Source: Thermomicrobium sp. 4228-Ro
GTDB taxonomy: Bacteria > Chloroflexota > Chloroflexia > Thermomicrobiales > Thermomicrobiaceae
Assembly: GCF_026241205.1 (NCBI RefSeq)
Contig: NZ_JAPFQM010000001.1
Span: 992,001-1,056,000, forward strand
Direction: 5' to 3'
Length of the DNA: 64,000 nt
The notes under the pieces were generated by a model. That model saw only the letters and a program-made list of their open reading frames with translations, had not been told where the DNA came from and made no database searches. Position 1 is the first letter of the stretch; each line of letters begins with the position of its first letter. Positions 43,964 to 52,711 of the stretch are shown here, one piece after another. The position numbers were made by a program, and so were the translations under genes.

Positions 43964-44980
43964 GTGCTCGGCCAGTTCATCCTGCGGCGCCTCATCGTGA
44001 CGGTTCCCCTGTTGCTCGGGGTCACGCTGGTGACCTTCATGGTCTCGCACGTGATCCCCGCCGACCCCCTCATGGCGATCCTTCCGGAACGAGCGGCCAA
44101 TGACCCCGAAATCGTTCGCATGTACCGCGAGCGCTGGGGGCTCGACCGCTCGCTGCCGGAGCAGTACCTGTTCTACCTGCGCAACCTGCTCCGCGGTGAC
44201 CTCGGCGAGTCCTACACGAGCCGACGACCGGTCGCGCAGGATCTCCGCGAGCGCTTTCCTGCCACGGTCGAACTCGCACTCGCCGCGATGCTGTACGCCG
44301 TGGCAGTGGGAGTGACGCTCGGTATCGTCTCGGCCGTCTGGTACGAGCGCTGGATCGACCACCTCGCTCGCGTTATCGCCCTCGTCGGGGTGTCTCTCCC
44401 GGTGTTCTGGCTCGGGCTGCTGGCCTTGCAACTCTTTTACGCCAACCTCAGACTGCTGCCTGGGCCAGGGCGGATCGACCCGCGCCTCACCGCTCCGCCG
44501 TTCCGCACCGGCTTCTACACGATCGACAGCTTGCTCGCTGGCGACCTTGCGTTGTTCGTCAACGTCATCTCCCACCTCATCCTCCCGGGGATGGTGCTCG
44601 GAAGCTACGCGATGGGGATCATCGCGCGGATGACCCGTTCGGCGCTGCTCGACGTCCTCCAGGCCGATTACATCCGCACTGCGCGAGCCAAGGGTCTCGC
44701 CGAGCGCCGTGTGGTGCTCGGCCATGCCTTGCGGAACGCGCTCATCCCGACCGTTACCGTTATCGGGCTCACCTTCGGGAGTCTGCTCGCCGGAGCCGTT
44801 CTGACGGAGACGATCTTCGCCTGGCCGGGCATCGGCCGCTACGCCGTCGATGCTGCCATGAAGCTCGACCTCCCTGCCGTACTGGGAGTCACGCTGCTCA
44901 TCGCGGTCGTCTACGTGACGATCAATTTCGTGACCGACATCTTGTACGGTGTGCTCGACCCACGGATTCGCGCCCAGTGA
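43964..44980 (+). CDS. Peptide ABC transporter permease (DppB/OppB type)
   Basis: 338 residues from GTG at 43964 behind GAGGAGCGCGAGC. It begins with the family's FILRRLIVTVPLLLGVTLVTF helix, continues with DPLMAILPERAANDPEIVRMYRERWGLD and about six membrane helices. The cytosolic coupling loop is ALLDVLQADYIRTARAKGLAERRVVLGHALRNALIP, the EAA motif that contacts an ATPase. It ends DILYGVLDPRIRAQ. It is the first permease of the importer, 30 bp downstream of the binding protein. Confidence 0.94.
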   Translation: MLGQFILRRLIVTVPLLLGVTLVTFMVSHVIPADPLMAILPERAANDPEIVRMYRERWGLDRSLPEQYLFYLRNLLRGDLGESYTSRRPVAQDLRERFPATVELALAAMLYAVAVGVTLGIVSAVWYERWIDHLARVIALVGVSLPVFWLGLLALQLFYANLRLLPGPGRIDPRLTAPPFRTGFYTIDSLLAGDLALFVNVISHLILPGMVLGSYAMGIIARMTRSALLDVLQADYIRTARAKGLAERRVVLGHALRNALIPTVTVIGLTFGSLLAGAVLTETIFAWPGIGRYAVDAAMKLDLPAVLGVTLLIAVVYVTINFVTDILYGVLDPRIRAQ

Positions 44981-44992
44981 GGAGTGGTGCCC

Positions 44993-45886
44993 GTGACGGC
45001 AACGGCGCGCACGGCAAATCGACTCGCTCTCCGCACCCGCTGGCGCGAGCGCCCCGCCTGGCAGGCCGTGTGCGCGCTCCTCGGCCGCCCATCCGCTCTC
45101 GTCGGACTCGGTATTCTCCTCTTCTGGATCGGTGTCGCACTGACGGTGAGCTTCGTCGTTCCCTTCGATCCACTGGCGACCGACGTGAGCGCGCGCCTCC
45201 AGCCACCGACCCCGACGCACTGGTTCGGTACCGACGACTTGGGTCGCGATATCTTCCGCCGGACGCTCTACGGAGCACGGATCTCGCTGCCGGCCGGATT
45301 CCTCACCGTCGCCGGTGCACTGGTCATCGGCTCGGTCGTGGGAGCAGTCGCTGGTTACACCGGTGGATGGGTCGATACGATACTCATGCGAATCGCGGAT
45401 ATGGTGCTGGCCTTTCCGTCGATCGTCCTGGCGATGGCCATCGCCGCAGCGCTCGGCCCGGGTCTCAAGAACGCGCTCATCGCCATCGTCGTCGTCCTCT
45501 GGCCAGAATACGCGCGGCTGATGCGCGCCCAGGTTCTCGCTGTCAAGGCGCAGGAGTACGTGACCGCTGCCGAGGCGCTCGGTGCGAGTCGGCTGCGTCT
45601 CTTCCTCGTCCACATCCTGCCGAACACCCAGGCACCGCTCGTGGTCAAAGCGACGCTCGATGTCGGCGCCGCGATCGTGCTGACCGCCGGCCTTTCCTTC
45701 ATCGGACTCGGCGCCGTACCGCCAGAACCGGAATGGGGTGCCATGATTCGCGAGGGACAACGTCGCTTCAGTCAGTGGTGGATGGCGACCTTCCCCGGCC
45801 TCGCGATCTTCAGCGTCGTCATGGCACTCAACTTTCTCGGCGATGGACTCCGCGACGCGCTGGATCCGCGTCGTCGCAACCGCTGA
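44993..45886 (+). CDS. Peptide ABC transporter permease (DppC/OppC type)
   Basis: 297 residues if the start is GTG 44993, chosen for the GAGGAG eight bases upstream; GTG 44984 is also possible. Typical DppC order: N-terminal helix, VVPFDPLATDVSARLQPPT, HWFGTDDLGRDIFRRTLYGARISL, and the EAA loop YARLMRAQVLAVKAQEYVTAAEALGASRLRLFLVHILPN, then FIGLGAVPPEPEWGAMIREGQ. It pairs with the preceding permease. Importers of this class need DppD/DppF ATPases, but none is encoded in this operon or elsewhere in the window. Confidence 0.93.
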   Translation: MTATARTANRLALRTRWRERPAWQAVCALLGRPSALVGLGILLFWIGVALTVSFVVPFDPLATDVSARLQPPTPTHWFGTDDLGRDIFRRTLYGARISLPAGFLTVAGALVIGSVVGAVAGYTGGWVDTILMRIADMVLAFPSIVLAMAIAAALGPGLKNALIAIVVVLWPEYARLMRAQVLAVKAQEYVTAAEALGASRLRLFLVHILPNTQAPLVVKATLDVGAAIVLTAGLSFIGLGAVPPEPEWGAMIREGQRRFSQWWMATFPGLAIFSVVMALNFLGDGLRDALDPRRRNR

Positions 45887-45985
45887 CGATCGAGCAGCTC
45901 GATGCCGGACATCCACCGGTCGGGATATCTGGCCTGCGGTACACCATCGTCGAGCGGACCAATCCGAACGAGGAAGGACTCGCCC

Positions 45986-46297
45986 ATGCGACGGCTCGGA
46001 CGCTTGGCCCGATGGATCGCACTCGCTCTCATCGGGGCTGCGCTCTACGAGCAACTGCGCCGCCCCGCACACGAGCGCACCTGGGCGGGCCGGATCGGCC
46101 CTGTCCCCTATGACTTCCGCCTACCGACGCTCGACCGCGTCCGGGAACGTCTCTGGAATCCGAACGACCCTTCGCTCCTCACCCCGACCGTGTGGGGCAT
46201 CGGCTGGTCGGTCAACCTGGCGACGATCTCCCAACGACTCCGCCCGGCTCTCGGTACACTGCTGCAGCGCGTCACCCGTTCCGCCAGCGCACGATGA
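45986..46297 (+). CDS. Small basic membrane-anchored protein
   Basis: 103 residues from ATG at 45986 after AGGAAGGA. One N-terminal hydrophobic helix (LARWIALALIGAALYEQL) is preceded by Arg residues, so the long C-terminal part probably lies outside or at the membrane. The rest is a proline-containing region (IGPVPYDFRLPTLDRVRERLWNP) that ends GIGWSVNLATISQRLRPALG. No family recognised. It follows the permease genes by 100 bp, possibly in the same transcript, and its 3' end overlaps the convergent MFS gene by 26 bp. Confidence 0.6.
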   Translation: MRRLGRLARWIALALIGAALYEQLRRPAHERTWAGRIGPVPYDFRLPTLDRVRERLWNPNDPSLLTPTVWGIGWSVNLATISQRLRPALGTLLQRVTRSASAR

Positions 46298-47585
46298 CCT
46301 GCCAGATCCCCGCCCCAGCCAGCAGGACTCCCAGACCGAACAGGACGGTCGTCACGCCGAACGCATCGGCGAGCGCCCCGGCACCGAAGACCGGCAAGAA
46401 CGCGACGCTGTTCGAGACCGTGAAGAAGACCGCGAAGACCCGTCCACGCGCCTCCTCCGGCGCTTCCTGCTGCAGGAGTGTCTGAGCGGGCGCCCGGACG
46501 AGCCCGTCGGCCATCCCGAGGGCTGCCGCCAGGGCGATCGCCGCGACGAGCTGGCTCTGCGGTGTACCGAACAGGTCGGGCAAACCAGCGAGCGCGACGA
46601 GCAGGAGGCCACCGATCGCCAGCGCCCCGTCCGCTGTCCGCTCGATCCCCAACCGGCGCGTGACCGGATCCACGATCAGCGTCCCGACGACGACGCCGAG
46701 TCCAGCCGGAAGCACCAGATAGGCGATGTCCTCCTTCGCGAGATCCAGCACCTGTGTCACGTACCCCGGGCCGAGCGCGGCGATCACCAGATAGGTCGCT
46801 GTCGCGACGGCGAGATAGACGATCGCCTTGCGCAGCGTGCGACGCCCGCCGGCGAGGCGGAGCCCTTCGACCATCTCTCGGAGCACGCCCCGAGCGACGT
46901 TCCCGAGACCGGTCGGCCGCCGCGTTCCGGCTTGCGCCGCACGCGGCAGCGCGACACTCAAGACTCCACTGAGCGCGAACAACACCACTGTCGCACCCAA
47001 GACCGCACGGACACCGACCAGCTTGACCAGCAAGGGCCCAACGACCGCGAATCCAGCGAGTTGCGAGGCCGTGAAGGTCAGGTTGAACAGTGCGTTCGCC
47101 TGGACCAGTCGCCCATTGGGAACCACTGTCGGCACCATCGACCAGAGTGCAGGGCCGAAGAACTGGCCGACCGTCCCGGACGCAAAAGCGAGCGCATAGA
47201 TCACCGCGAGCGAGACCAACGGATCCCAGCGCGCTTCCACGAACAAGAGCCCGATGACCGCGAGACCGCGCAGCAGATTCGTCACGATCAGCAAGCGGCG
47301 GCGGTCGAAGCGGTCAGCGACGACACCGGAGAGCGGACTGACGAGGACGGCGGGAACCGAAAAGCTGAGGACGGCGAGCCCGATCGCCGTGTTGGCTGGG
47401 ATCGCCGCGGCCCGCTCGATCACCCCCTGGACGAGCACGAGCAACCCGAAATTGACCGCATTCTGCGAGGTCTGCGACAGCGTTTGAATGAGCCAGAGGA
47501 CGAGGAATGGGCGGTGCCGGAGCAGCGTGCCGTGCAGTTGCGCCGTCTCCTCCGGTATCGGATCGAGGGTACGCGTGTTACTCAT
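46272..47585 (-). CDS. MFS transporter, drug-efflux-like
   Basis: 437 residues, ATG at 47585 overlapping the DUF951 stop. About 12 hydrophobic segments, the MFS loop 2-3 motif ([22 protein letters not shown]) and a symmetric second half with [23 protein letters not shown]. The layout resembles the MFS-3/enterobactin-exporter-type and macrolide-efflux carriers that use the proton gradient to export drugs or small metabolites. Substrate unknown. Translationally coupled to DUF951. Confidence 0.85.
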   Translation of the reverse strand: MSNTRTLDPIPEETAQLHGTLLRHRPFLVLWLIQTLSQTSQNAVNFGLLVLVQGVIERAAAIPANTAIGLAVLSFSVPAVLVSPLSGVVADRFDRRRLLIVTNLLRGLAVIGLLFVEARWDPLVSLAVIYALAFASGTVGQFFGPALWSMVPTVVPNGRLVQANALFNLTFTASQLAGFAVVGPLLVKLVGVRAVLGATVVLFALSGVLSVALPRAAQAGTRRPTGLGNVARGVLREMVEGLRLAGGRRTLRKAIVYLAVATATYLVIAALGPGYVTQVLDLAKEDIAYLVLPAGLGVVVGTLIVDPVTRRLGIERTADGALAIGGLLLVALAGLPDLFGTPQSQLVAAIALAAALGMADGLVRAPAQTLLQQEAPEEARGRVFAVFFTVSNSVAFLPVFGAGALADAFGVTTVLFGLGVLLAGAGIWQVIVRWRNG

Positions 47586-47808
47586 CGGCTGTCCTCGGGG
47601 GAATCAGGAAAGGCGGTTTCTCCGAGCGAGCGACGACTGTCTTCAACCGTCGGCGGAACTCGTGCCGCGGTAAGAGCACGCGCCGGCCACACCCGAGACA
47701 GCGTAACCCGATATCGGCACCGACTCGGACGACGACCCAGTCGGTCGATCCGCACGGATGCGGCTTCCGCAGGCGCACCACATCGTCCACACGGATATCC
47801 AGCGTCAT
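47578..47808 (-). CDS. DUF951 zinc-knuckle-like protein
   Basis: 76 residues from ATG at 47808. The DUF951 signature is present: [42 protein letters not shown], with Cys-x-x-Cys and the H-P-C-G motif possibly binding zinc. The C-terminal ~20 residues are basic ([17 protein letters not shown]). Function is unknown in this widespread family, often near ribosome or replication genes. Here it precedes the MFS gene with an 8-bp overlap. Confidence 0.9.
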   Translation of the reverse strand: MTLDIRVDDVVRLRKPHPCGSTDWVVVRVGADIGLRCLGCGRRVLLPRHEFRRRLKTVVARSEKPPFLIPPRTADE

Positions 47809-47884
47809 CGTCGCCTCCCGCGAGCGAGTATAGCCGGGCACCTCGTGACGGACGGACATGCTAGACTGCCGCGGGAGGGCTCGG

Positions 47885-48535
47885 ATGCGCGTACTCGGAC
47901 GGCTCGCTCTCGCGATCGTCTGGCTTTCCGGAAGCGCGACCACCTGGAGCCTCGTCCTGTGGCTCGTCATCACGCGCAACGTCGGTGCGATCGCCGATTT
48001 TTGGGCACCGGAACGGCTCCTCGCTTACGCGCTCTTCGTCGCTGCGCCAGCGTTCACGTTCGCACCGTTGGCACGACTCGCCCGCGTCCCTTTCCTGGAG
48101 ATCGAAGCGATCGCTGGCTGGTCGACGAGTCTCTACGTCTGGACATTCATCGACCCGAGTCGCGTCGACGGTGCGCTGGCGATGCTGGTCATCTTGCTGC
48201 CGCTCCTCGTCGCCATCTCGTCGGTCTACACCCTGTTGGTCGCCTCGATCAGCCGGCGTATCGCGATACGCCGGGGGCAGGAGCCCGATCCGCTCGTCGC
48301 CCGCCGGCGCGGGTACGTACTCGGGTTCTTCACCGTGGGATGCGTGCTCCTCCAGTCGCTCCAAGCGTTGACAGCCCTCAATGCCGGGCTTCTCGGGCTC
48401 ATCGCACTGTTCGTCGAACTTCTGGCGATGACCTGGTTCGCACCGGTGCGAGCAGGAGGAGAGCCGGGCCGTGGTACGTCTGGGAATCGACGTCGGTGGA
48501 ACGAATACGGACGCGGTGCTCCTGGACGGGGCTGA
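47885..48535 (+). CDS. Multi-helix membrane protein of unknown function
   Basis: 216 residues; ATG at 47885 with GGGAGGG upstream. Five or so hydrophobic helices (LALAIVWLSGSATTWSLVLWLVI, LLAYALFVAAPAFTFAPL, MLVILLPLLVAISSVYTLLV, GFFTVGCVLLQSLQALTALNA, LIALFVELLAMTWF). Loops are short and charged, and the C-terminus is basic. No family recognised. The last 65 bp overlap the HyuA-type gene start in another frame, so the C-terminal ~20 residues may be poorly conserved. Confidence 0.6.
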   Translation: MRVLGRLALAIVWLSGSATTWSLVLWLVITRNVGAIADFWAPERLLAYALFVAAPAFTFAPLARLARVPFLEIEAIAGWSTSLYVWTFIDPSRVDGALAMLVILLPLLVAISSVYTLLVASISRRIAIRRGQEPDPLVARRRGYVLGFFTVGCVLLQSLQALTALNAGLLGLIALFVELLAMTWFAPVRAGGEPGRGTSGNRRRWNEYGRGAPGRG

Positions 48536-50015
48536 CGTCCTCGCCTGGGCCAAGCACCCGACGACGGCGGACGTGAGCAGCGGGATCGTCGGAGCAGTCC
48601 GGCGCGTCCTCGACCAGGTACGGATCGCGCCGGGCGAGATCGGTGCCGTGATGCTCGGCACGACGCACTTCACCAATGCGGTGGTCCAGTGCCGGAACCT
48701 CGCCCGTATCGCAGTGTTACGACTCGGCTGGCCCGCGACGCTCTCGATTCCTCCGCTCGAGGACTGGCCAGATGACCTGCGGGACGCTGTCGCCGGCTAC
48801 CTGACCATTCTTCCCGGCGGTCACCAGTTCGACGGCCGCGAGATCAGCCCGCTCGACTGGACTGCGCTGACTGCAGCAGCCGATCGGATCGCTCAGGAAG
48901 GCATCCACTCGGTCGCTGTCAGTGCCGTCTTCTCGCCGGCCGTCGCCGCGCACGAGGATGCGGTCACCCGCTTCCTGCACGAGCAGCTGCCGCACCTCCG
49001 GATCACTCGTTCGCGCGACATCGGGCGGCTCGGCTTGCTCGAACGCGAAAACGCCGCCGCCCTGAACGCCTGTCTCGTCCCGCTCGCCGAAGAGACGATC
49101 GCAGCGATCCGCTCGGCACTCGCCGCACTCGGCCTGGAAGCGCCGCTCTACCTCAGCCAGAACGACGGCACGCTGATGACTGCCGAGTTCGCTGCTCGGT
49201 ATCCGGTCCTCACCTTCGCCTCCGGGCCGACCAACTCGATGCGCGGAGCAGCGTTCTTGAGCGGACTGCACGATGCGATCGTCCTGGACGTGGGCGGCAC
49301 GACGACAGACGCCGGAGCGCTCGTCCACGGGTTTCCCCGCGAGGCCTCGTTCGCCGTGAGCATCGGTGGTGTCCGCACGAACTTCCGCATGCCGGACGTC
49401 GTCTCCATCGGTCTCGGTGGCGGCAGCATCGTCAGCCCGGACGGTACGAGGATCGGCCCCCAGAGTGTCGGCTTCCGGCTCAGCGAGGAAGCGCTCGTGT
49501 TCGGTGGCCCGACCCTCACGGCGACCGACATCGCGGTCGCTGCCGGCCGCGCACGGCTGGGCGATCCGGCACGCGTCGCGCGCCTGCCGCGCGAGCTCGT
49601 CCAGCGCGCCCTGGCCACGATCGACCAGCGACTCAGCGAACTCGTCGATAGCCTGAAGACGACAGCTGCCCCTGTGCCGGTCGTGGTCGTCGGTGGCGGC
49701 AGCATTCTCGTTCCCGACCAGCTCGAGGGGGCGAGCGAGGTTATCCGACCGCCCCACGCAGCCGTCGCCAACGCGATCGGAGCAGCCATCGCGCAAGTGA
49801 GCGGCGAGATCGACCGGATCGTCTCGCTCGAGCACCAGACCCGCGAGCGTGCACTGGAAGCAGCACGAGCGGACGCCTGCCGGCTCGCGATCGAGGCAGG
49901 GGCTGACCCGGGCAGCGTCCAGATCGTCGAGGTCGAGGAGGTGCCGCTCGCGTATCTCCCCTCCAACGCAGTGCGACTCCGCGTTAAAGCAGTCGGTGAT
50001 CTGCGGGAGGACTGA
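48471..50015 (+). CDS. Hydantoinase/oxoprolinase (HyuA-type) ASKHA protein
   Basis: 514 residues from GTG at 48471 with GGAGGAG upstream. N-terminal phosphate loop LGIDVGGTNTDAVLLDG and second lobe motif IVLDVGGTTTDAGALV place it in the HyuA/oxoprolinase N family of ASKHA ATPases, with LGTTHFTNAVVQ, SRDIGRLGLLERENAA, LTFASGPTNSMRGAAFLSG, SIGLGGGSIV and ARLGDPARVARLP. It would hydrolyse ATP-dependently a cyclic or keto substrate. HyuB, its usual partner for hydantoinases and oxoprolinase, is absent; instead a DUF917 gene follows by 2 bp, a common pairing for this short subtype. Substrate unknown. Confidence 0.88.
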   Translation: MVRLGIDVGGTNTDAVLLDGADVLAWAKHPTTADVSSGIVGAVRRVLDQVRIAPGEIGAVMLGTTHFTNAVVQCRNLARIAVLRLGWPATLSIPPLEDWPDDLRDAVAGYLTILPGGHQFDGREISPLDWTALTAAADRIAQEGIHSVAVSAVFSPAVAAHEDAVTRFLHEQLPHLRITRSRDIGRLGLLERENAAALNACLVPLAEETIAAIRSALAALGLEAPLYLSQNDGTLMTAEFAARYPVLTFASGPTNSMRGAAFLSGLHDAIVLDVGGTTTDAGALVHGFPREASFAVSIGGVRTNFRMPDVVSIGLGGGSIVSPDGTRIGPQSVGFRLSEEALVFGGPTLTATDIAVAAGRARLGDPARVARLPRELVQRALATIDQRLSELVDSLKTTAAPVPVVVVGGGSILVPDQLEGASEVIRPPHAAVANAIGAAIAQVSGEIDRIVSLEHQTRERALEAARADACRLAIEAGADPGSVQIVEVEEVPLAYLPSNAVRLRVKAVGDLRED

Positions 50016-50017
50016 CC

Positions 50018-51139
50018 GTGCCCTGGGAACTCGACGAGACGAAACTGGAAGCGCTCGCGATCGGAGCTGGGATTCTCGGCACGGGTGGTGGCGGCAACCC
50101 GTATTACGGCAAGCTCCATGTCCGCCGGCTCCTGCGCGAGGGTCGGCGCGTACGGATCGTCTCCCCCGACGAGGTGCCGGACGAAGCGCTCGTCGTCTCG
50201 GTCGGCGGGATGGGTGCCCCGACGATCGGCATCGAGCGGATCCATCGCGGCGATGAGCCGCTCGTTGCCCTGCGCGCGCTGGAGCAGCACCTGGGCCGGC
50301 CAGCGACGCATCTCGTTCCGGGCGAGATCGGGGGCGCGAATGCGCTTCGCCCGATGGCGGTCGGCGCACTGGCCGGTCTACCGGTCGTCGACGGCGACGG
50401 AATGGGCCGCGCCTTTCCGGAACTCCAGATGGATACCTTCGCGATCTACGGTGTGCCAGCTACCCCAGCCGCGCTGGCCGACATCTATCAGAACGTCGTA
50501 GTGTTCCCCCGGCTCCGCGATGCTGTCACGCTGGAGCGCTACGCGCGTGCCGTAACCGTCCAGATGGGTGGGGCCGCTGGTTTCGCGTTCCCAGCCATGA
50601 GCGGTCGCGAACTCCGCCGCGTCGTCATCTCGTACACAGTCACCCTGGCGGTCCAGCTCGGGGAAGCGATCCTCGCTGCTCGGCGCCAGCACACCGATCC
50701 GATCGAGGCAGCGCTGGACGTGACCGGCGGTCGAGTCCTCTTCCGGGGAAAGATCGTCGACGTCGAACGGCGGCTGACCGCTGGCTTCGCGCGCGGCACC
50801 GTTCGACTCGAGGGGCTGGCCGAGGACCGCGGAAGCCAACTCCTGATCGACTTTCAGAACGAGAACTTGATCGCGCGACGGGACGGAGAAGTCGTCGCAG
50901 TCGTCCCCGATCTCATCTGTCTGGTCGATCTGGACACGGCCGAACCGGTGACGACCGAAGTGGTCCGGTACGGCCTGCGTGTCGCCGTGCTGGGGATTCC
51001 GGCTCCGGCTATGCTGCGGACGCCGGAAGCGCTGGCAGTCGTGGGACCAGCCGCCTTCGGTTATGCCGACGTGAACTACCGCCCGCTACCCGGCACCTAT
51101 GGTGGCGACCGGATCGCCGCTCACCGCGCAAGACTGTGA
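50018..51139 (+). CDS. DUF917-family protein
   Basis: 373 residues, GTG start 2 bp after the HyuA-type gene. Typical DUF917 features: LAIGAGILGTGGGGNPYYG, SVGGMGAPTIGIERI, HLVPGEIGGANALRPMAVGALAGLPVVDGDGMGRAFPELQMDT, VPDLICLVDLDTAEPVTTE. The glycine-rich N-terminus could bind a nucleotide or coenzyme. This family is usually encoded next to HyuA-type proteins and probably works with them; reaction unknown. Confidence 0.9.
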   Translation: MPWELDETKLEALAIGAGILGTGGGGNPYYGKLHVRRLLREGRRVRIVSPDEVPDEALVVSVGGMGAPTIGIERIHRGDEPLVALRALEQHLGRPATHLVPGEIGGANALRPMAVGALAGLPVVDGDGMGRAFPELQMDTFAIYGVPATPAALADIYQNVVVFPRLRDAVTLERYARAVTVQMGGAAGFAFPAMSGRELRRVVISYTVTLAVQLGEAILAARRQHTDPIEAALDVTGGRVLFRGKIVDVERRLTAGFARGTVRLEGLAEDRGSQLLIDFQNENLIARRDGEVVAVVPDLICLVDLDTAEPVTTEVVRYGLRVAVLGIPAPAMLRTPEALAVVGPAAFGYADVNYRPLPGTYGGDRIAAHRARL

Positions 51140-51231
51140 GCCACCGATCGGGGACAGCGACGAACTCCCCGAAAGGAATCGAGAGGTTCCGAGAGCGTGA
51201 CGATGCACCGGAAGGTGCCGACGCAACGCAC

Positions 51232-51486
51232 TCACGACACCGCGTTCATGAGCATCATCCGCAAGAGGGAGATGAGCAGCAGTGCGACCAGCGGCGAGAA
51301 GTCGATGAATCCGGTGCGCGGCATGACCTGGCGGATCGGCGCGATGATCGGCTCCGTCAACTGCACGAGAATCTGCGAGACCGGCCAGCGAGCGCCCGGG
51401 TCGAACCAGGAGAGGATCGCGCGGGCGATGATCGCCAGCTGCATGATCGACAGGAATGTCAGCAAGATGTTGAGAACCAGTGCCAC
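51232..51486 (-). CDS. YggT-family small membrane protein
   Basis: 84 residues from GTG at 51486 with GAGGACACGCTCC upstream. Two hydrophobic segments with the YggT signature AIIARAILSWFDPGARWP, VQLTEPIIAPIRQVMPRTGFIDFSPLVALLLISLL. YggT proteins are thought to act in osmotic balance, division or membrane-linked processes. It lies alone between DUF917 and the dehydrogenase gene. Confidence 0.93.
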   Translation of the reverse strand: MALVLNILLTFLSIMQLAIIARAILSWFDPGARWPVSQILVQLTEPIIAPIRQVMPRTGFIDFSPLVALLLISLLRMMLMNAVS

Positions 51487-51727
51487 GGAGCGTGTCCTCC
51501 TACTTCGAATACTCCTCGAATGGTACTCCCAGCCCAGCGGTACCGTCAATCCGGGTGGCGCTGGCTCGGGGGGCTCCGTTGCGATCGCGCACCGAGCGAA
51601 GCCTGCTGCGGTCCGCTTCGCGTCCGACTTGAGGATCGTCGCGTGCAGGAGCGCACCGTTCGCGTAGAATGGCTGCGGCTGTGCCACGGTCGGCTGTCCG
51701 ATCAGGGGAAGGGAGCGAGCGCGCACG

Positions 51728-52702
51728 ATGGGCAAGGACGTGCTGGTCCTGACCTGGAAGTACTTCTCGGCCCGCGAGGAGATCAAACGGTTCCTCGAGG
51801 AGCGGGGTTGTCGGTTCGTCGAGCGGGAGATTCGGTATCCCGTCGATGAAGACCAGCTCTGCGAGCTCGTTCGGGACATCGACGGGCTCGTCGTCGGGCT
51901 GGAACCGGTAACGGCCCGGGTACTGGCCCACGCCAACCGGCTCAAGGTCATCAGCACGAGCGGGGTCGGGTACGACAACATCGACGTCGCCGAGGCGACA
52001 CGACGCGGCATCGTGGTCGCCAATTGCCACGGTGCCAACGAGCACGCGGTGGCGGAACTCGCACTCGGTCTGATGCTCACGCTCGCACGACGCATCCACA
52101 TGGGCGACCGGGCCATGCGCGAGGGCCGGTGGGAGCCCTACTTCGGCGTCGAACTCTGGGGCAAGACGCTCGGCGTGGTGGGCCTCGGCCGCACCGGCCG
52201 CGCCGTCGCGTTGCTCGGTCGCGGTTTCGGGATGCGCGTGCTCGCCCACGACATCGTCTGGGACACGACCTTCGCCAACGCGCACGAGATCAGCTATGTC
52301 CCGCTCGACAAGCTCTTGCGCGAGTCGGACTTCGTTTCGCTGCACGTCCCGCTGACGCCGGAGACGCGGTACCTGATCGACGAGCGCGCGCTCTCGCTCA
52401 TGAAGCCGACCGCGTTCCTCATCAATCTGGCCCGCGGACCGGTCGTCAAGCAGTCGGCACTGGTCGAAGCGCTGCGTCGCGGGCAAATCGCTGGAGCTGG
52501 CCTCGATGTCTTCGAGGTCGAGCCGATCCGCGACAACCCGTTTGTCGAGTTCGAGAACGTCGTCATGACACCGCATCTCGGCGGTTCCACGCAGGAGGCT
52601 CGGGAGCGCACGCTCTACATCGCCTTGACCAACGTGTGCAACGTCCTGAACGGTCGACCGCCGCACGCACAAGTCAATCCCGAAGTTCGGATCGGGCAGT
52701 GA
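51728..52702 (+). CDS. D-2-hydroxyacid dehydrogenase (phosphoglycerate dehydrogenase-like)
   Basis: 324 residues, ATG start. NAD-binding domain GVVGLGRTGRAVALLGRGFG (G-x-G-x-x-G), catalytic Arg in NLARGPVVKQSALVEAL, Glu in AGLDVFEVEPIRDNP, His in MTPHLGGSTQEA. The N-terminal substrate domain carries KVISTSGVGYDNIDVAEATRRGI. These use NAD(P)H to reduce 2-oxoacids or oxidise 3-phosphoglycerate. There is no ACT domain, so serine-regulated SerA is unlikely. Nine bp upstream of the M42 gene, so probably one transcript. Confidence 0.9.
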   Translation: MGKDVLVLTWKYFSAREEIKRFLEERGCRFVEREIRYPVDEDQLCELVRDIDGLVVGLEPVTARVLAHANRLKVISTSGVGYDNIDVAEATRRGIVVANCHGANEHAVAELALGLMLTLARRIHMGDRAMREGRWEPYFGVELWGKTLGVVGLGRTGRAVALLGRGFGMRVLAHDIVWDTTFANAHEISYVPLDKLLRESDFVSLHVPLTPETRYLIDERALSLMKPTAFLINLARGPVVKQSALVEALRRGQIAGAGLDVFEVEPIRDNPFVEFENVVMTPHLGGSTQEARERTLYIALTNVCNVLNGRPPHAQVNPEVRIGQ

Positions 52703-52711
52703 GGGGGAGCG

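Noticed and set aside
42500-46072. 1190-codon minus-strand open frame
   Set aside because: Antisense to the ABC importer genes, which show clear family motifs; the frame is Asp/Glu/Arg-rich shadow.
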